The translations under genes were made by a program, and so were the position numbers. DNA of 64,000 nucleotides from assembly GCF_048564905.1 (NCBI RefSeq), contig NC_133018.1, positions 3,844,001-3,908,000 of the forward strand. The letters run 5' to 3'. Within the stretch, counting starts at the first letter, position 1, and each line of letters starts with the position of its first letter. This DNA comes from Vicugna pacos. Lineage: Eukaryota > Chordata > Mammalia > Artiodactyla > Camelidae. The notes below the pieces were generated by a model. That model saw only the letters and a list, made by a program, of their open reading frames with translations, had not been told where the DNA came from and did no database searches. Of the stretch, positions 21,970 to 34,794 are shown in pieces.

Positions 21970-23265
21970 ATGCTCCGGAGCTGTGCTCCTGAAGCCACAG
22001 TGGGAGCTGGGCTCCCCACACCCTTCTTAGCCCCCGTCTCATGCAGTCTGCTCCCCAGGCCCTTGGTGACACACCCTCAGCACATCTGCTGACTTGCTCC
22101 TGTCAGGGGCCTGCAGCGCTGGGAGGTTTCCTCCCAGGAGATGCTCTGAACTCCAGGGGGACAACTGCTGAGCACAGGTGCCTCGAGGCAGTGAGCGCAG
22201 GTCTTTACAGATTTCTCTTCAATTATTGCACCCCTCCCCCTCCTCCTAGGAGACCTGGCAGGACCCACATACCTGCTGAGTCCCTGGATTGTGATGGGCA
22301 GTGCCCCCTAAATGGGGGCTCCTGTCCTCCCCTCTCGTCCCCGACTTTGTCTGCCTCCCACAGATAGAGTGGGATGTTCCTGTCCTCAGGCGACTTCTCT
22401 GGGCACCCTCCCATTGGGCTGGCGCAAGTGAAGGCTTAGGGAGCCCTGGGCCAGGAGCCAGGGGCCTCATTCCCGGGTCACCCACCTGTGGCCCGCTCTG
22501 TGACTCCCCCTTCTGAGCCTTAGTCGCTGCACATGGAAAGAAAAAATTGATGTTTACCCACTGTTCTGATTCCGAATCCAGCTTCGAGCTCACATTCCCG
22601 ATCTCCCAGAAAAGCGTGAATGACTGAACATGGTTGTAACTGAAAAATGAAGATGTCCCAGAGGCAGTGATGCCAGCAGATCTCTTCACAGTAGAGAAAC
22701 TCTGAGATCTTTCAGGCCCTAAAAGCACAACGGATAAAATGTTGGAAGCAGATCTAGGCTTAGGAGGCAGTGTGACAGTTCACCAGGGCGTGGAAAAGAT
22801 GTTCGCCCCCAGTGAAACTTACGTGATAAGAAGGCAAATAAAAAAAAAAAAAAGGCAACTGATGTTGAAACTACTCTTGATGAGTTTTTCCCAAAGAAAC
22901 AAACCATTTTAACTGTTGGGGCTTAAAATCACAGAATACTAAAAAAAAAAAAAAAAAAAAAAAGTAGTTTTACTATTTTAATTTTTTCTAACTTCTCTAA
23001 ACATTTACAACCAATCACATAAGAGAATTCCTAATGTTTTGAAAAAATACGTCATGGCTGCAGGAAAATCATAGCTTTGCCTTAGATCACGAAGGTTGCT
23101 TTGAAATTTGAGTGGGCATTGTCACCTCGATGGCCCTGCTCCACCTTGCAGACCAGGTGGCCTGTTATTATTTTTTTTGGCTTGCTTCCTTTTCATTTGT
23201 CTGCTTAGTAGAACACCAGGTCCATGCCTTAGAGATACACTGAGCAGAAAACCAAGACATTGTTT
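21970..23265. other. PRAME intron, no named element
   Basis: Holds a 24-base poly-A run (22940-22963) and a shorter one near 22840, perhaps tails of unrecognised retroposons. No exon seen. Confidence 0.4.
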
Positions 23266-23267
23266 TT

Positions 23268-23490
23268 CTTCCAGTCATATTGAGATAGCATTGACAGCGC
23301 TGGATGAGTTTAAGGGGTGGAGCATCACCATTCGACTTACCTACATGGTGCAGTGATGGCCCCAGTTTAGTGAACATCCATCATCTTACATGGATACAAA
23401 ATTATAAAGTAGAAAAAAAATTTTCCCCTGTAATGAGAACTCTTAGGATTTACTCTCAACGAGTTTCACGTATCACCGGCAGCAATGTTA
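23268..23490 (-). mobile_element. Old L1 3'-end relic
   Basis: Minus-strand L1 tail: CATATTGAGATAGCATTGAC, AACATCCATCATCTTACATG, GTAATGAGAACTCTTAGGATTTACTCTC. Strongly diverged. Confidence 0.6.
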
Positions 23491-23494
23491 ATTA

Positions 23495-26400
23495 CATTTA
23501 TCATGTGATTCATCACCTTCCTGGTATTTAATAACTAGAGGAAGGTCAGGCTCTTTCCCTGGGTGTCCCTTGCTGTCTCCCAGAACAGCAGTTGAGGCAC
23601 CCCAGGCACCCCATAAATGTTTTGAGTAAATCAAGGATTGCTGATAGAAGGGGGAGTCTGGGTGTCAAGGTGGTAGGAGGGGGCCAGCTGGGCAGAAGAT
23701 GACCCTGTGACTGCATCCACTTTGCCCAGTGCCTCCTGCCAGCCGTCAGCATGAGGCATAGCAGATTGTGCCTTCGGGGCTAATACCAATGGTCCTGGAA
23801 CCCTGAGGACCATTGACCCTCCTCCAGCAGAACAGCATCCAGGACAAAGTGCGTGGAGGTGGAGGTGGGCAGAGGGGTGTCCCCTGCTTGACAGGGGAAG
23901 ACTGTTTGGTTAATAGTGCACATTTTTAGATCATTCGAAGACAGTGGTGCCTCCTGGCTCCTTTGATCTCCTGGACACTGGGAGCCCATGGAAACATCCC
24001 ATGTGTGGACATCTGCCATTTCCTGTTTCCCTGAGGTCCATGGGAAGTCAGTCCATGTGTTCTAATGCTCACTGGGGCGGATCCATCCAAACCTCTCCCG
24101 GAGCATGTCTACGGGCTACCCCCTGCACGGAGCACAGCAGTGTCCTCCCCTGGCTGGGTACCGGATTCACTAGGCTGAAAATGAAACTAACAGTGAACTG
24201 TAGCTTTTTTGTGATGGTTATTTGAGGCACTAGATGGAAAGCACCAGCACTACAACTGCGCCCAGTGGCTGCCCCATAACAGGGACATTTCTGGTTATTG
24301 TCGCTCATCTCCATCTCCTGCTGCTGATTGGTGATGGTGATTGCCTGGGAGTTAAAATGCCCATAGTACACGTTCTGACTTAACCCTGTCCTAGGCAAAT
24401 GGAATGGTAGGAATTTGGAGAAAGCAGTCTCTGGGAAATTACCAAAATGGAAAGTATCCTTCCGAGAGTGCCTGCCTCTTCCTCGCCAGTGGAGCAGAAG
24501 CATTGTTACGGCATCACAATGCAGGGGGTGGAGAGGCCCGGAGAATCATCGCGATGCAGAGGTTCCGTCTCTCTGTGTTCTGAAACCTCAGGAGAACCAA
24601 GGTGTGAGCCAGCCCAGCACGGGAATCAGCCCCAGGCCCTTCGGTACAAATGTAGCTTCACATCTCCTAAGGGGAAACGGAGAGGCATCAGTGTAAGCGC
24701 ACCTGTGCTTAAGGTGGAGCCAGAGGAAAAACTGACTTATTTCTGGGCTTAATGGCATGCTCTCATCAGCATCCCTGTGCATGAGAGGCTTAGGGGAGAG
24801 GCTAGGGGCTTTTGAAGCTGCTTTTGCATCATTTGTTCCCTAGGGTTGAGGAAATGTCAAATTACGCTTGGGAAGGGGTCTTTGAAGAGCATGGTTAGGG
24901 TCCAGAACCCTGGACAGTGCCTGGGCCTGACCAGCTTCCTGGGAGGGGCTGAGGTGTGGGAAAGGTCACCCAATCTTGGCCCCGCCTTTATTTCTCTCTT
25001 TGATTTCAAGATCCCAAGGAGCCCACAGCTCTGACCCCTCAGTGGCTTTCAGAACTGGACAGGGAGTGTCCCAGGTTTGGCCACCGCTACTATTCAGGCC
25101 ACTCCCAATCCACATTCCTACATTTAATCTTCTCAAGCTGGTTAGCTGATTCCAGTTTCTGGGAGGGAACGCCCTTTCCCTCCAGGGAGGGAGGAAGACT
25201 GGGTTGTGGGTTTGTTTTGGGATTAAGGGATCCACCTGGTTTCCTCTTTAGCCAATCCACTTGCAATTTCTCAAGTCCATCCAGACAAAAGTCTTGGAAA
25301 TTTTCCAAACAAAGTACACTTTTCCCGGTCCTGGGTGATTTCCTTGGTCTCATTACAAACGCTTGGCCACTGCCTCCTCCTGGTTAACTCTTAGTGTTAA
25401 TTTTGACCTGCCCTCCCCCTCTGGGGAAGCCTTGACCCTTAAAATCTGGAATATCCACTGCCCCTCAGTTGTACCTCTGTTCTCCCATGGATGAGCACAC
25501 GTTTATTTTACAGTTTTAGGTAACATGTAAGTGACTGTTTGGTACCCAGGAATTTTATTTTGTTTCTTTCTTTTTCTTGTGGGGTGACCCCACTGTCTGC
25601 ATATAGCTGTCTTACCTCAAACATTTGGATAATTTTGATGTGGCCCAAACTCCCTCAACGAATATACTTCCAGGTTGGTGTTCTCTTTTTTATCTACCTC
25701 TCTCATGAGTGGGCATATGATCCCATCAATTGTATGTAAGGAGAAAGTCAAAGATCCAAGCAGCATTAGCTGGGTGGAGATCCAGCGATAAGATTTCGCT
25801 TTCAGTTGGAAATGGAAATTTCAGCTAGGATCTGAAAGTGTGGCCAGAGAGGCCTGTAACTGCTTCTGGGGAGCCAGAGGCGGGACCCCGAGGCCTGGAG
25901 CAGAAGGTTCCCTGCACCACGCCCACCCACTCTGGTGTCAGGATCCTTGGGCTCTGAGTGCTGCCCGAGCCTGGGTCTCCTCGGGCAGGCCCCTCAGGCC
26001 AACATCAATCACCCAGAGAACTTTTCTTTGTCTTTCCATACACGTTTGCAAAAGCAGGCCTTGCTTTTTCTTCTAAACGCAGTTTTGCCTTAATCCCAAA
26101 CGCTTTGATTCCTGCTTTGGTTTATGTCATTCTTACAGACGGTTACTCTATTTCTTAACCGAATAGGATTTTTTAAAAATGGAAGACATCTAATTAATTG
26201 GAATTTTTGGATGATGTTTCACATTTTTGGTTTGTGACCAGTGATTATGATTATTTATGGTTGTGTGATTTTACTAGTTTGAAGAATTTTTTATTTGTTC
26301 GTTTTTGTTTTAAAAACTAAAAGCTTTTTCAAAAAATTCCATATACTATTTTAAAGAGTGGAGGCTCTGTTCTGAATGTGAGCTCTTTGCTCCCCTGAGC

Positions 26401-26565
26401 CAAGTGGTAATAATGATATTCACTGAAGAGACACATAAAAGGGGCATTTTGGAGGGTTTTTTTTTTCATCTGTACCCTCTACATACTAGCAAATACTGTC
26501 ATGCTGCTTTTATGGTTTCTCATTTACAGATTTTTTTTTAAATTGTGAGGGGAGTAGTTAAGATT
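23495..26565. other. PRAME intron, unassigned
   Basis: Three kilobases without recognised exons, V relics or named repeats. AT content rises after 25.4 kb. Unidentified PRAME 5' UTR exons could be hidden here. Confidence 0.35.
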
Positions 26566-26569
26566 TTTT

Positions 26570-26790
26570 AAAATGAAGTTTTGGTTGAGATACAGTTGAT
26601 TTACAATGTTGTGTCAGTTTCAGGTGTACAGCAAAGTGATTCAGTTACACATATACTCTCTGTATATACTTTTTCAGATTTTTTCCCATTATATATTACA
26701 AGATACTGAATATGGTACCCTGTGCTATACAGTGGGTCCCTGTTGTTTATCTGTCTTATTACAGCAGTGTGTCTCATTTACAGAGTTGTA
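26570..26790 (-). mobile_element. L1 3'-end fragment, artiodactyl-type
   Basis: Minus-strand L1 3' UTR: TTGATTTACAATGTTGTGTC, TTTCAGGTGTACAGCAAAGT, ATATATTACAAGATACTGAA, CCCTGTGCTATACAGTGGG. Same family as 12.85 kb but better preserved. Confidence 0.85.
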
Positions 26791-27097
26791 AACGGCTGTG
26801 CGGGTGCTCCTTAATCTTTCCCATCTGGGTTATTTGTTGGAGTTTAGAAAGAGACTGTGCTGGGCTGAAATCATTCTTCCTGTTTTCAGTCCTTGAGTGA
26901 TAATCAGAAACTTTTCTCTGAAGAGGGTGGGTCAGCTCTCAGGCTCCTGGGCACCCACTGGCCAGAGCAGTGGCTTTAGCCTTGAGTTGGGTCCCTGGAG
27001 GGTTGAATGATGATGGGGTCACTCGTGCTTGGCCCGAGAAGGACGTCTTGCTCTCTGGATGTTCCCCCAGGACTCATTCCGCAGCAGATTCTTCAGG

Positions 27098-29991
27098 ATG
27101 GGCGTCCAGACCCCACTCCGACTCCTGGAACTGGCAGGCCAGAGCCTGCTGCGGGACGAGGCCTTGGCCATCGCCGCCCTGGAGGAGCTGCCCACTGAGC
27201 TCTTCCCGCCGCTGTTCACGGTGGCTTTTGCTGGGAGGCACAGTGAGATGCTGAAGGCCATGGTGCAGGCCTGGCCCTTCCCCTGCCTCCCGCTGGGGTC
27301 CCTGATGAGGGAGCACCAGCCTCACCTGGACACCTTCCAAGCTGCAATTGATGGCCTGGATGTCCTGCTCACCCAGGAGGTCCGCCCCAGGTGAGAGTGA
27401 CCCAGTAGGTGGATAGGCCTGAGGGTCCGAGGAAGATGCAGCGGGGTGTCAGGGAGGGTGCTGGGCCACAGGGCAGCCTTGGGGCTATGGCCGGTCTGCT
27501 CTGGACAGGCTTGCAGGCAGGCAGGGCTGATTAAGATGCAGAGATGACCAAAGGCACATGCGCCCTCCCCCTCCTGGTGGCACTTAAAGTGGGAACCAAG
27601 AAGGGCCTGGAAGCACAGGGAGCAGCTGGCATCTGGGGTGTAGAGTCCTTGTCTGGGTTCTGAGATGCACTGTCTCCGTCCCCGTTGGTCTTGACCATCT
27701 CAGTCCATCTGCCATTCACCCCGCAGGAGGTGGAAGCTGCAGGTGCTGGATTTGCGCAGGAACGCTCACCAGGACTTCTGGGCCATGTGGTCCAGCAGCA
27801 GGGCCAGCCTGTGCTCACTGCTGGAGCCAGAGGCCGCCCCGCCGATGAGGAAGAGGCGGCGAGTGGAAGTTTCGAGGGCAGGGCCAAAGCAGCCCCCAGT
27901 CCCCGTGGAGGTGCTCATTGACCTATGCCTCAAGGAGGGCACCCCTGACCAGTCCCTCACCTACCTCCTTAAGAAGGTCAAGCAGAGGGGAGGCTCGCTC
28001 CGGCTGTGCTGTCAGAAGCTGAAGATCTTTGCGATGCCAATGCAGACCATCCAGAAGATGCTGAAAATGGTGCAGCTGGACTCTGTCCAGGATCTGGAGG
28101 TGAACTGCACTTGGAAGCTGGCCACCCTGGGGAGGTTCGCGCCTTACCTGGGCCAGATGGTTAACCTGCGCCGGCTCCTCCTGTCCCACATCCACATGGC
28201 CCCGCACGCTGCGCCGGGGGAGGAAGAGCACTGTGTCAGCCAGCTTACTGCACAGTTTCTCAGTCTGCACCACCTGCAGGAGCTCTACCTCGACTCCATC
28301 TCCTTCCTCGAGGGCCGCCTGGACCAGGTGCTCAGGTGAGGTGTGGCTCCATTTCCCTGCAGACCAGAGCAGGCCTCTGCCTTCTCGTTACGCCTGGGGC
28401 ATCTCTGGACCACGTGCCAGCTGGGGGTGGTGCTAGGGTGCACAGGCCACTGGGGGGTCCCCACGATCCCACTGCTCTATCCCAACGCATAGGTAAGTCA
28501 GATGTGTGAACTAGGTCAGATGCCATCCAAAGGGACCCCTTGCTGGGACTCTACTGTGTGGGCTTCAGGCCAGGTGGAAGTAGCTCTGGGAATTCTGCCA
28601 GAGAGAGATGTCCAAGTTAAGATGATCGAAAATGACTAAGTGAGGAGGGCACTGCTAGGGGAAAGCCCTCGGGCATGAGATTTCAGCTCAGAAGCTCTGC
28701 ACTCAGCAGTTTGTCAACCAGAGTCACTCCCTACCCCCTGCCTCAAATTCCTGTCTACCTTAGGGTTGCTTTAAGCTCCTGATGGGTGAGATGACATGTG
28801 GGAAGTGTGTGATTCTGGAGCTGAAGGGGGAGATCCAGAGTGAAGAACTGGAAAGCGGTGGGTGGTCAGTGGGTATGTGGTACAGTGACCTGAGTTTGTC
28901 CCTGCAGACTGGACGTAGCCAGACCTCACCTGGCTTAGCCCTTCATTCTTGGCTCCCTGTAGCCTCACTGGGAACAGAGAGATGGGTGGTGGGGTCCAGG
29001 CAGTGGCTGGAAGGAACCCCGAGTTGAAAGCATTTCCAGTCATGCTTGCCAATAGTGAAGATCACTGATTTCCTTTCCTGCTCGGGACCCACGGTCAGGC
29101 TCCCCAGCAGGCACCTGCTGCTGTTACCTTATGTGTGCTCACAGCACCTGTGAGGGGTACGTGGTGCCCTGCTTGATGGGTGAGCATGGGGAGCCTCTGA
29201 GGTTCCCATGTGTTGACCTGGTCACAGCAGATTAGGAATGGAGAAAGGATTCTGTTTGACCCTGGGCTGACCTGACCTCTTTGTTCACCGCATGGCAACA
29301 TCCCTTGGAAGACTTGGGGTTTGGGTGAAATGGGCCTCTCTTCCCTCACAGCCTGGCCCACCCCAGGTTCCACCACCTCCATCCCCCAGGGCTAACTGCT
29401 CCATCTCTCCCCAGGTGCCTGAAGAACCCCCTGGAGACCCTGTCGATAACCAACTGCCTGATTTCGGAATCAGACCTGATGCATCTGTCCCAGTCCCCGA
29501 GCATCACTCAGCTGAAGGACCTGGGTCTCAGCGGGGTCAGCCTGACCAATGTAAGCTCTGAGCCCCTCCAAGTTCTGATCGAGAGAACCTCTGCCACCCT
29601 CCAGGACCTGGACTTGGACGAGTGCGGGATCATGGATGCCCAGTTCAGTGCCATCCTGCCTGCCCTGAGCCGCTGCTCCCAGCTCATGACCTTTAGCTTC
29701 TGTGGCAACCCCATCTCCATGGCCGTCTTGGAGAGCCTGCTGTGTCACACCGTGGGGCTGAGCAAGCTGAGCCACGTGCTGTACCCTGCGCCCCTGGAGA
29801 GCTACGAGGACGTGGGGGGCACCCTGCACCTGGGCCGGCTGGCCCAGCTGCACGCCCGGCTGAAGCAGATGCTGCGGGAGTCGGGCCGGCCCAGCATGGT
29901 CTGGTTCAGCGCCAACCCCTGTCCCCATTGTGGGGACAGGACCTTCTACGACCCAGACCCCATCCTGTGCCCCTGTTACATGCCTGACTAG
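27098..29991 (+). CDS. PRAME: PRAME, preferentially expressed antigen in melanoma
   Basis: PRAME is a leucine-rich-repeat protein that represses retinoic acid receptor signalling and serves as substrate receptor of a CUL2 ubiquitin ligase; it is normally restricted to testis and tumours. Three exons hold the frame: 27071-27390 (acceptor TTCCCCCAG, donor CAG|GTGAGA), 27727-28335 (CCGCAG, CAG|GTGAGG) and 29415-29991 (CCCCAG, ending CYMPD-stop). Recognised stretches: [80 protein letters not shown], then [11 protein letters not shown], and [19 protein letters not shown] near the end with a CPHC/CPC cluster. From the first in-frame ATG at 27098 the product is 492 aa (human 509). No stop or frameshift is visible, so the gene looks intact. 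The start is inferred; see findings. Confidence 0.95.
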
Positions 29992-30287
29992 CTGGGTACC
30001 CGCATCCCAGACCTCCTTCTGGGCATTCACATGTGGCCGCCCAGACCTAGGTGCATCTCAAAGGGACACAAGCCACAGTTTCTGACCATTGTTCAGTGTG
30101 AGCGGGAAAAGAAAAAGCGATTCAGAGCTGGGGGGGGGATGTTTGTTGACTCGGGAGTTGATGGGATCTTGGGGAGATTTGCCCCATAGAGTTAGAAATA
30201 GGAATCTGAATTTCTGGAGGGGTATTGGGGCTTGGGGGTGGATGGGGGAGTGATCCCTGCATGGATGGTTATAAAGAAACAATCAGA

Positions 30288-30293
30288 AATAAA
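30288..30293 (+). terminator. PRAME: PRAME polyadenylation signal
   Basis: AATAAA about 297 bp after the PRAME stop codon, followed by GT-rich text (GGTGTCGTCTGTG) within 30 bp, as expected for a cleavage site. Confidence 0.8.
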
Positions 30294-30589
30294 GGGAACC
30301 TCACTGTCAATCCCCTGGTGTCGTCTGTGATCTGTTACCCTAATCCTCCTGCGTAAACCCCAGGAGTCTGCAGTTACTGATTAAATAATACGTTGTGAGC
30401 ATCTGTGAGGCTCAGACTCTCTAGGCTGGACAAGGTCTTACCCCCAAATATGGTTACAAGGTGGGGCAGTGTTTAAGACTTCACCATAATCAGGACTTTG
30501 GAGGATACAGTTAAGCCCACAACAGGGAGTGATAGGCTGTTCACCCTGGGAACGCTGTGCAGGGGCTGTCGCCATCTGAAGCAGAGGAT

Positions 30590-30960
30590 TTGCACGCCAC
30601 CTGCTCCTTAGAACTATCTGGGACCTTTAATAATACAGACTCCCTGGTCCCTCTCCTGGAGATACTGGTTCTGTTGGTTTGAAGTAGGATCAGCAGAATT
30701 AACTGGGACATTAGGATTTTTCAAAAGTTCCCTAGTACTTACTGCTCAAAATTTGGTCCTTGGCCAAGCAGCATGGCTGTCACCTTGGAGTTTGTGAGAA
30801 ATTCAGACGCTCAGGCTCCACCCAGAACTGCTGGACCAGAATGTGCACGTTCACAAGATGCTTCGGTGATTCCTTAGTTTCATGGAGGCTTAAGATGCAC
30901 AGCCTCGGTGATTCAAAAGTGCAGCCTGAATTGAGAAGTTTGGATCCACATCTCTGGGCT
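30590..30960 (+). mobile_element. hAT-Charlie MER5-type DNA transposon relics (two pieces)
   Basis: Two adjacent MER5-like pieces: one with AGAACTATCTGGGACCTTTA and AGACTCCCTGGTCCC, the other (30720-30960) with TGGTCCTTGGCCAAGCAGCA, GAGAAATTCAGACGCTCAGG and CCCAGAACTGCTGGACCAGA. Short, non-autonomous and old. Confidence 0.65.
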
Positions 30961-31239
30961 TTGTTTACACATCCCAACTGCCCTACACACGGCAGAACAT
31001 TCAGAAGCCCCAGAAAAGGAGGTGGGGCTCCCAGAATCCCTGAGGGGGAGGGGGGGGCTACCAGCTCTAGCTCCAGCTTCTGATTGTTCTACTGTGTCAC
31101 CATGAACACGCTCTCCCAAAGCAGAGGCTCAGCCTAAGTGTCAAATGCAGGAAAAATAATTCCTGACCCTCAGCCCACACTCAGGCTCCCCTTGAAGGCA
31201 CGGACTCATGGGTGTTTTAATCATAAGACAGATGAGATC

Positions 31240-31435
31240 AACGCTTCTGAAAGTATCTGAAGATTTTACACCCCAGGCCACCCTCACTTCGAAATCAAAT
31301 GGGACAATATTGAACGTTCAGATTCCCAGTCCCCTCCCCTGGCAATCTGAGTTTCTCAGGTGTGAGATGCAGCACTGGAATCTATCCATTTAACAACATC
31401 CCAGGAGATGCTGAGATTTAAGTACTCTTTAAAAG
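31240..31435 (-). mobile_element. hAT-Charlie MER5-type relic
   Basis: Contains TTCAGATTCCCAGTCCCCTC, CTGAGTTTCTCAGGTGTGAG and ATCCCAGGAGATGCTGAG, which resemble MER5A consensus fragments. Orientation is uncertain. Confidence 0.5.
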
Positions 31436-31721
31436 CGCGGGTCTAAACTATAAGTAGTCAAAACTCCTTCTTTCCCCCTAAGGTTTTGCAGACATCTAAA
31501 AGTCGGCAGCCAAAATGTTTCCATCATGAGTGTAAACACTGCAAAGGATGCAGTTTCCGGCATACAATAAAAATAGACACTTTTAGTAAATAAAACTGCT
31601 AATATCACGCTTTAAAATGTACCCAAGAGAATACAGATAGCATAAGGCTTTGATACTCACCAACCTTCATTTAAAAATATATATATATAAGAATGAGCTC
31701 TTTCTAGTAGTCAGATCATTT

Positions 31722-31810
31722 ATACTTATTTTTCCAGCTTTATTGAGATATAATTCACACATATTTTGTAAATTTAAAGCTACAATGTGTTGACCTGATA
31801 AGAAAGGTGT
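31722..31810 (-). mobile_element. L1 3'-end fragment
   Basis: TTTTTCCAGCTTTATTGAGA then TATAATTCACACATA, the tail of an old L1 inserted on the minus strand. Confidence 0.65.
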
Positions 31811-31814
31811 TTTT

Positions 31815-32925
31815 GATGTTATATCAGGTTACAGCACCTGAGAAGGCTTTCATTAGTGAACTTTATCTCTGTTCTAATTCTGTGCCTTGGTTGTCTTTGA
31901 AGGAGTGGAAATACAAATAATTCTTGCCAATTGGGAGTTGTTTGAAGCCCTCCCTTTGCCCAGGAGTCTGTGTGCAGAGGACTGTAAAGGCCGTGGGAAG
32001 GAAAGCTTGAGATATAATCTAGGTGGTGCCGAGGGAAGGGAGAGGGAAGGAGGAGGCAAGGGGAAGGAGGGTAGAGGAAGGGGTGACCAGGCTATCCTGT
32101 TACCCCCAGAACTGGATTGAGAAAGAATGGGTTCCTGCCTAGAAGATGCTCCTGGGTTAAGCATGAAGACCAACAGTGAGGACCCAACTTGGGCACCCAG
32201 GAATGCCAGGGGTGCTGAGCCTTCAACTGCAGACCGCTTGGGAGTCAGCCCTGCCTGCTGGCTGCCCCCCCGGCGCCCCCCACCTCCACCAGGGCAGGAG
32301 AGCAGGTTTTTGCTCTCTAGAGCTGGAGAACTTTCTGGTGTTGGAAGAGGACTTCTGCCCTTTTAGGTTACTAACTTCAGCTCAGGCTCCACTGGAAGAG
32401 CTGCGTGGGCTACCTCCCCCACCCCCAACTGCTCCCCAATAGTTTACGACACAGGTGGTGGACCTCTGGAGGCCAGATATCCGGACAGGGACTCCCACCT
32501 CGGGGCAGACCAGGAAGTCAGCCCCAGGGCCTGGCCCTGAAGCCCCACCCACATTGTTTCCTTTCACTGGCTATTTGGATGAAAGGTTTTGGCAATCACT
32601 CTAGACAATACCTTCGGGATAAACTGGTTCTAAAACGTGATTGGATTTAGATGTTAAGGATTGGATTACACAGGCTTTAAAAGGTGGGGGAATCTTCTGA
32701 CCCAGCCTCACTGAGAAAGGCTTTTGGAGTAAGAGATCTACAGACTCAGGACAGTGGAAGTGGCCCTGATGAACTTGGGAGAAATCTCTCTGGGACTTGA
32801 AGACAAGGACACTCCAGATTCATCTTCCCTCAGGGCCCAGAGTAGGAAATACTGAGCTGCGCTGAATCATCTGGACACACTAGAACGGGTGAGCCATGGA
32901 ATTTTGTATTCTCTGTTTTGTTCTC
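31815..32925. other. Unassigned spacer with purine-rich tract
   Basis: A homopurine stretch (about 32033-32088, GGGAAGGGAGAGGGAAGG type) could form triplex DNA. No gene or other element recognised. Confidence 0.4.
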
Positions 32926-32931
32926 TGAAAC

Positions 32932-33275
32932 CATGGTCTGCAAACTTTCTCTGCAAAGGGCTAGATACTAACTACGCATTAAGGGCCACGCGGTCTCTGT
33001 TGCAATGTCTCGACTCTGCCACGGGTAATGGCGAGTGATCCTGGCTGTGTTCCAATAAAACTTTATTTGTGGACGCTGCAATTTGAATGCCATAAAAATT
33101 TCACGTGCCACAAGATATTTCTTTGCAGTTCCCCCCACCTCCCATTAAAAAGATGTAAAAACTTAAATGTATTTTTTAAAGTTAAAAAAAAAACTAAAAA
33201 ATGTGAAAACTATTCTTAGCTTGCTGGCTGGGCAAAAAAACAGGGGGCAAGCCAATTTGCCAGTCCCAGTCTAAA
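32932..33275 (+). mobile_element. hAT-Charlie non-autonomous element
   Basis: Starts with a TCTGCAAACTTTCTCTGCAA-like head, AAGGGCTAGATACTAAC, then GCTGTGTTCCAATAAAACTT, and ends near GGCAAGCCAATTTGCCAG. This is a common MER-type hAT repeat in mammals. A second copy is at 41.94 kb. Confidence 0.7.
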
Positions 33276-33439
33276 CCATTTGCCTATATAATGCAGCTAG
33301 TGTCCCATTAGTAACTTGTGAAATAAATTTAGTAGGCTGTGTTCAGCTTGTGAAAAGAAAAAGAATTTTTCGTTGAATCTAAGATGGCATCAACTGTGAG
33401 ACACAACATTATTTCTGATACCACAAGAAAATAAACAAG

Positions 33440-33572
33440 AGGGGGGAGCGTATGGCTCAGTGGTAGAGTGTGTGCTTAGCATGCATGAGGTCCTGGATTC
33501 AATTCTCAGTATCTCTATTAAAAAATAATAAATAAAAGCCTAATTACCTCCTCCCAAAAAAATTTTAAAAAA
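33440..33572 (+). mobile_element. Camelid tRNA-derived SINE, copy 3
   Basis: GGGGGAGCGTATGGCTCAG, TAGAGTGTGTGCTTAGCATG, GATTCAATTCTCAGTATCTC, then an AT-rich tail with TAATTACCTCC. Typical full-length form. Confidence 0.9.
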
Positions 33573-33864
33573 ATACACACTGCCAAGCAAACTATGAAAT
33601 GTTACTGATGAAATGCTATTTGATTTCAGACATGGTCAAATGTAAACATTGACATGTCCCTTAGTGTCAGTGAAATGTGTTAGTGGCACAGAAGGTCTCA
33701 GCATATCCTTGTAGGGAGAAATATATTACAAAACTTTTATGCCAATTACCCGCTCCCCCACAACACACATACTGGCTGGATTTCTCCCTTGCATGGTAGT
33801 GTTAAATCATTAGAATTTGGGTATCATTAAATGCTTGGAGAGCCTGCAGTGAGTGGGTTCAGGG

Positions 33865-34235
33865 TTGTTGTACATAAATGATCATATTAATAACTATTTA
33901 TGTAGCAAACATTCAGCATTGACAGTATGCCAGACTCTTGCTCTTGAAGCAAAGAATACAGCAGTAAACAAAATAGGAGTCCTTGCTCTCATGAATGTAG
34001 CTTATAGTCTAGTGGGTGGAGACAGAAAAGAAGTAAGACGTATTTTAAACTTGTGTGTTAGCAGGTGGTAAACGCTATTGAAAAACACAGCTTTGGAAGG
34101 GAGCAGGGCCTGTGAGGTTGTGATTTTTGAATCACGTTCAGGGAAGCTTTGCTGAGAAGCTGTGGCCCTGAAGCAGGCCAAGAGCCGGGGCAGGGATACC
34201 CCAGAAAGAGCATCCAAGGCAGGGGGACCAAGAGA
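33865..34235 (-). mobile_element. L2 relic
   Basis: Minus-strand L2 3' end: AGTATGCCAGACTCTTGCTC, AAAGAATACAGCAGTAAAC, TCTCATGAATGTAGCTTATAG, then TTCAGGGAAGCTTTGCTGAG. The order is that of the reverse complement of the L2 3' region. Confidence 0.65.
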
Positions 34236-34246
34236 AGTTCTGAAAG

Positions 34247-34555
34247 TACCATCCTCCCTCTATTTCCTTGGGGGATTGGCTCCAGGGCTCCCCTCCTCCG
34301 CAGGTACCCAAAACCATGGATGCTCGAGTCCCTTATATAAAATGGCAGTCTTTGCATATAACTTCACACATCCTCCTGCATGCTTTAAATCATCTCTAGA
34401 TCCCTTATAATACCTAATACAAAGTCAATGTACGTAAATAGTTGTAAGTATCGTGTAAATGCTTTGTATATAGTTGCCAACGCCAGGCAAATTGCTTTTT
34501 GGAACTTTTTGGTATTTAAAAAAATGTATATTTTTTTTGATCCGTGTACAAGGTC
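34247..34555. mobile_element. TcMar-Tigger-like MITE relic
   Basis: GGGGGATTGGCTCCAGGGCT, ATGGATGCTCGAGTCCCTTA, TATAAAATGGC, TTAAATCATCTCTAGATCCC and CTTATAATACCTAATAC match a widespread mammalian Tigger-derived element. Truncated near TTTTTGATCCGTG. Confidence 0.7.
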
Positions 34556-34794
34556 CAGTGTCTTCCAGACTCATAGAGCTTGGGGTGAACACAGTGGAGG
34601 GAGGGAGGGGCACCCAGGCAGATAGCCTAGGGCTCTTTTGGACATTTTATGTTTGCGGGCGTTTCCGAGTGTGATTGGAGACCTACGAGCAACAGAGTGC
34701 TTGCTAGCTTTCCTGCAGAGTTTACCAGGAGCCCTGGGGCTGCCCTGGGGAGTTAGGCAGAAGTTGGGGGGAGGGGTGCAATAGAATATTTAAA

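Noticed and set aside
29470-30030. 186-codon frame antisense to the last PRAME exon
   Set aside because: Shadow of a GC-rich coding exon; the sense strand clearly encodes PRAME.
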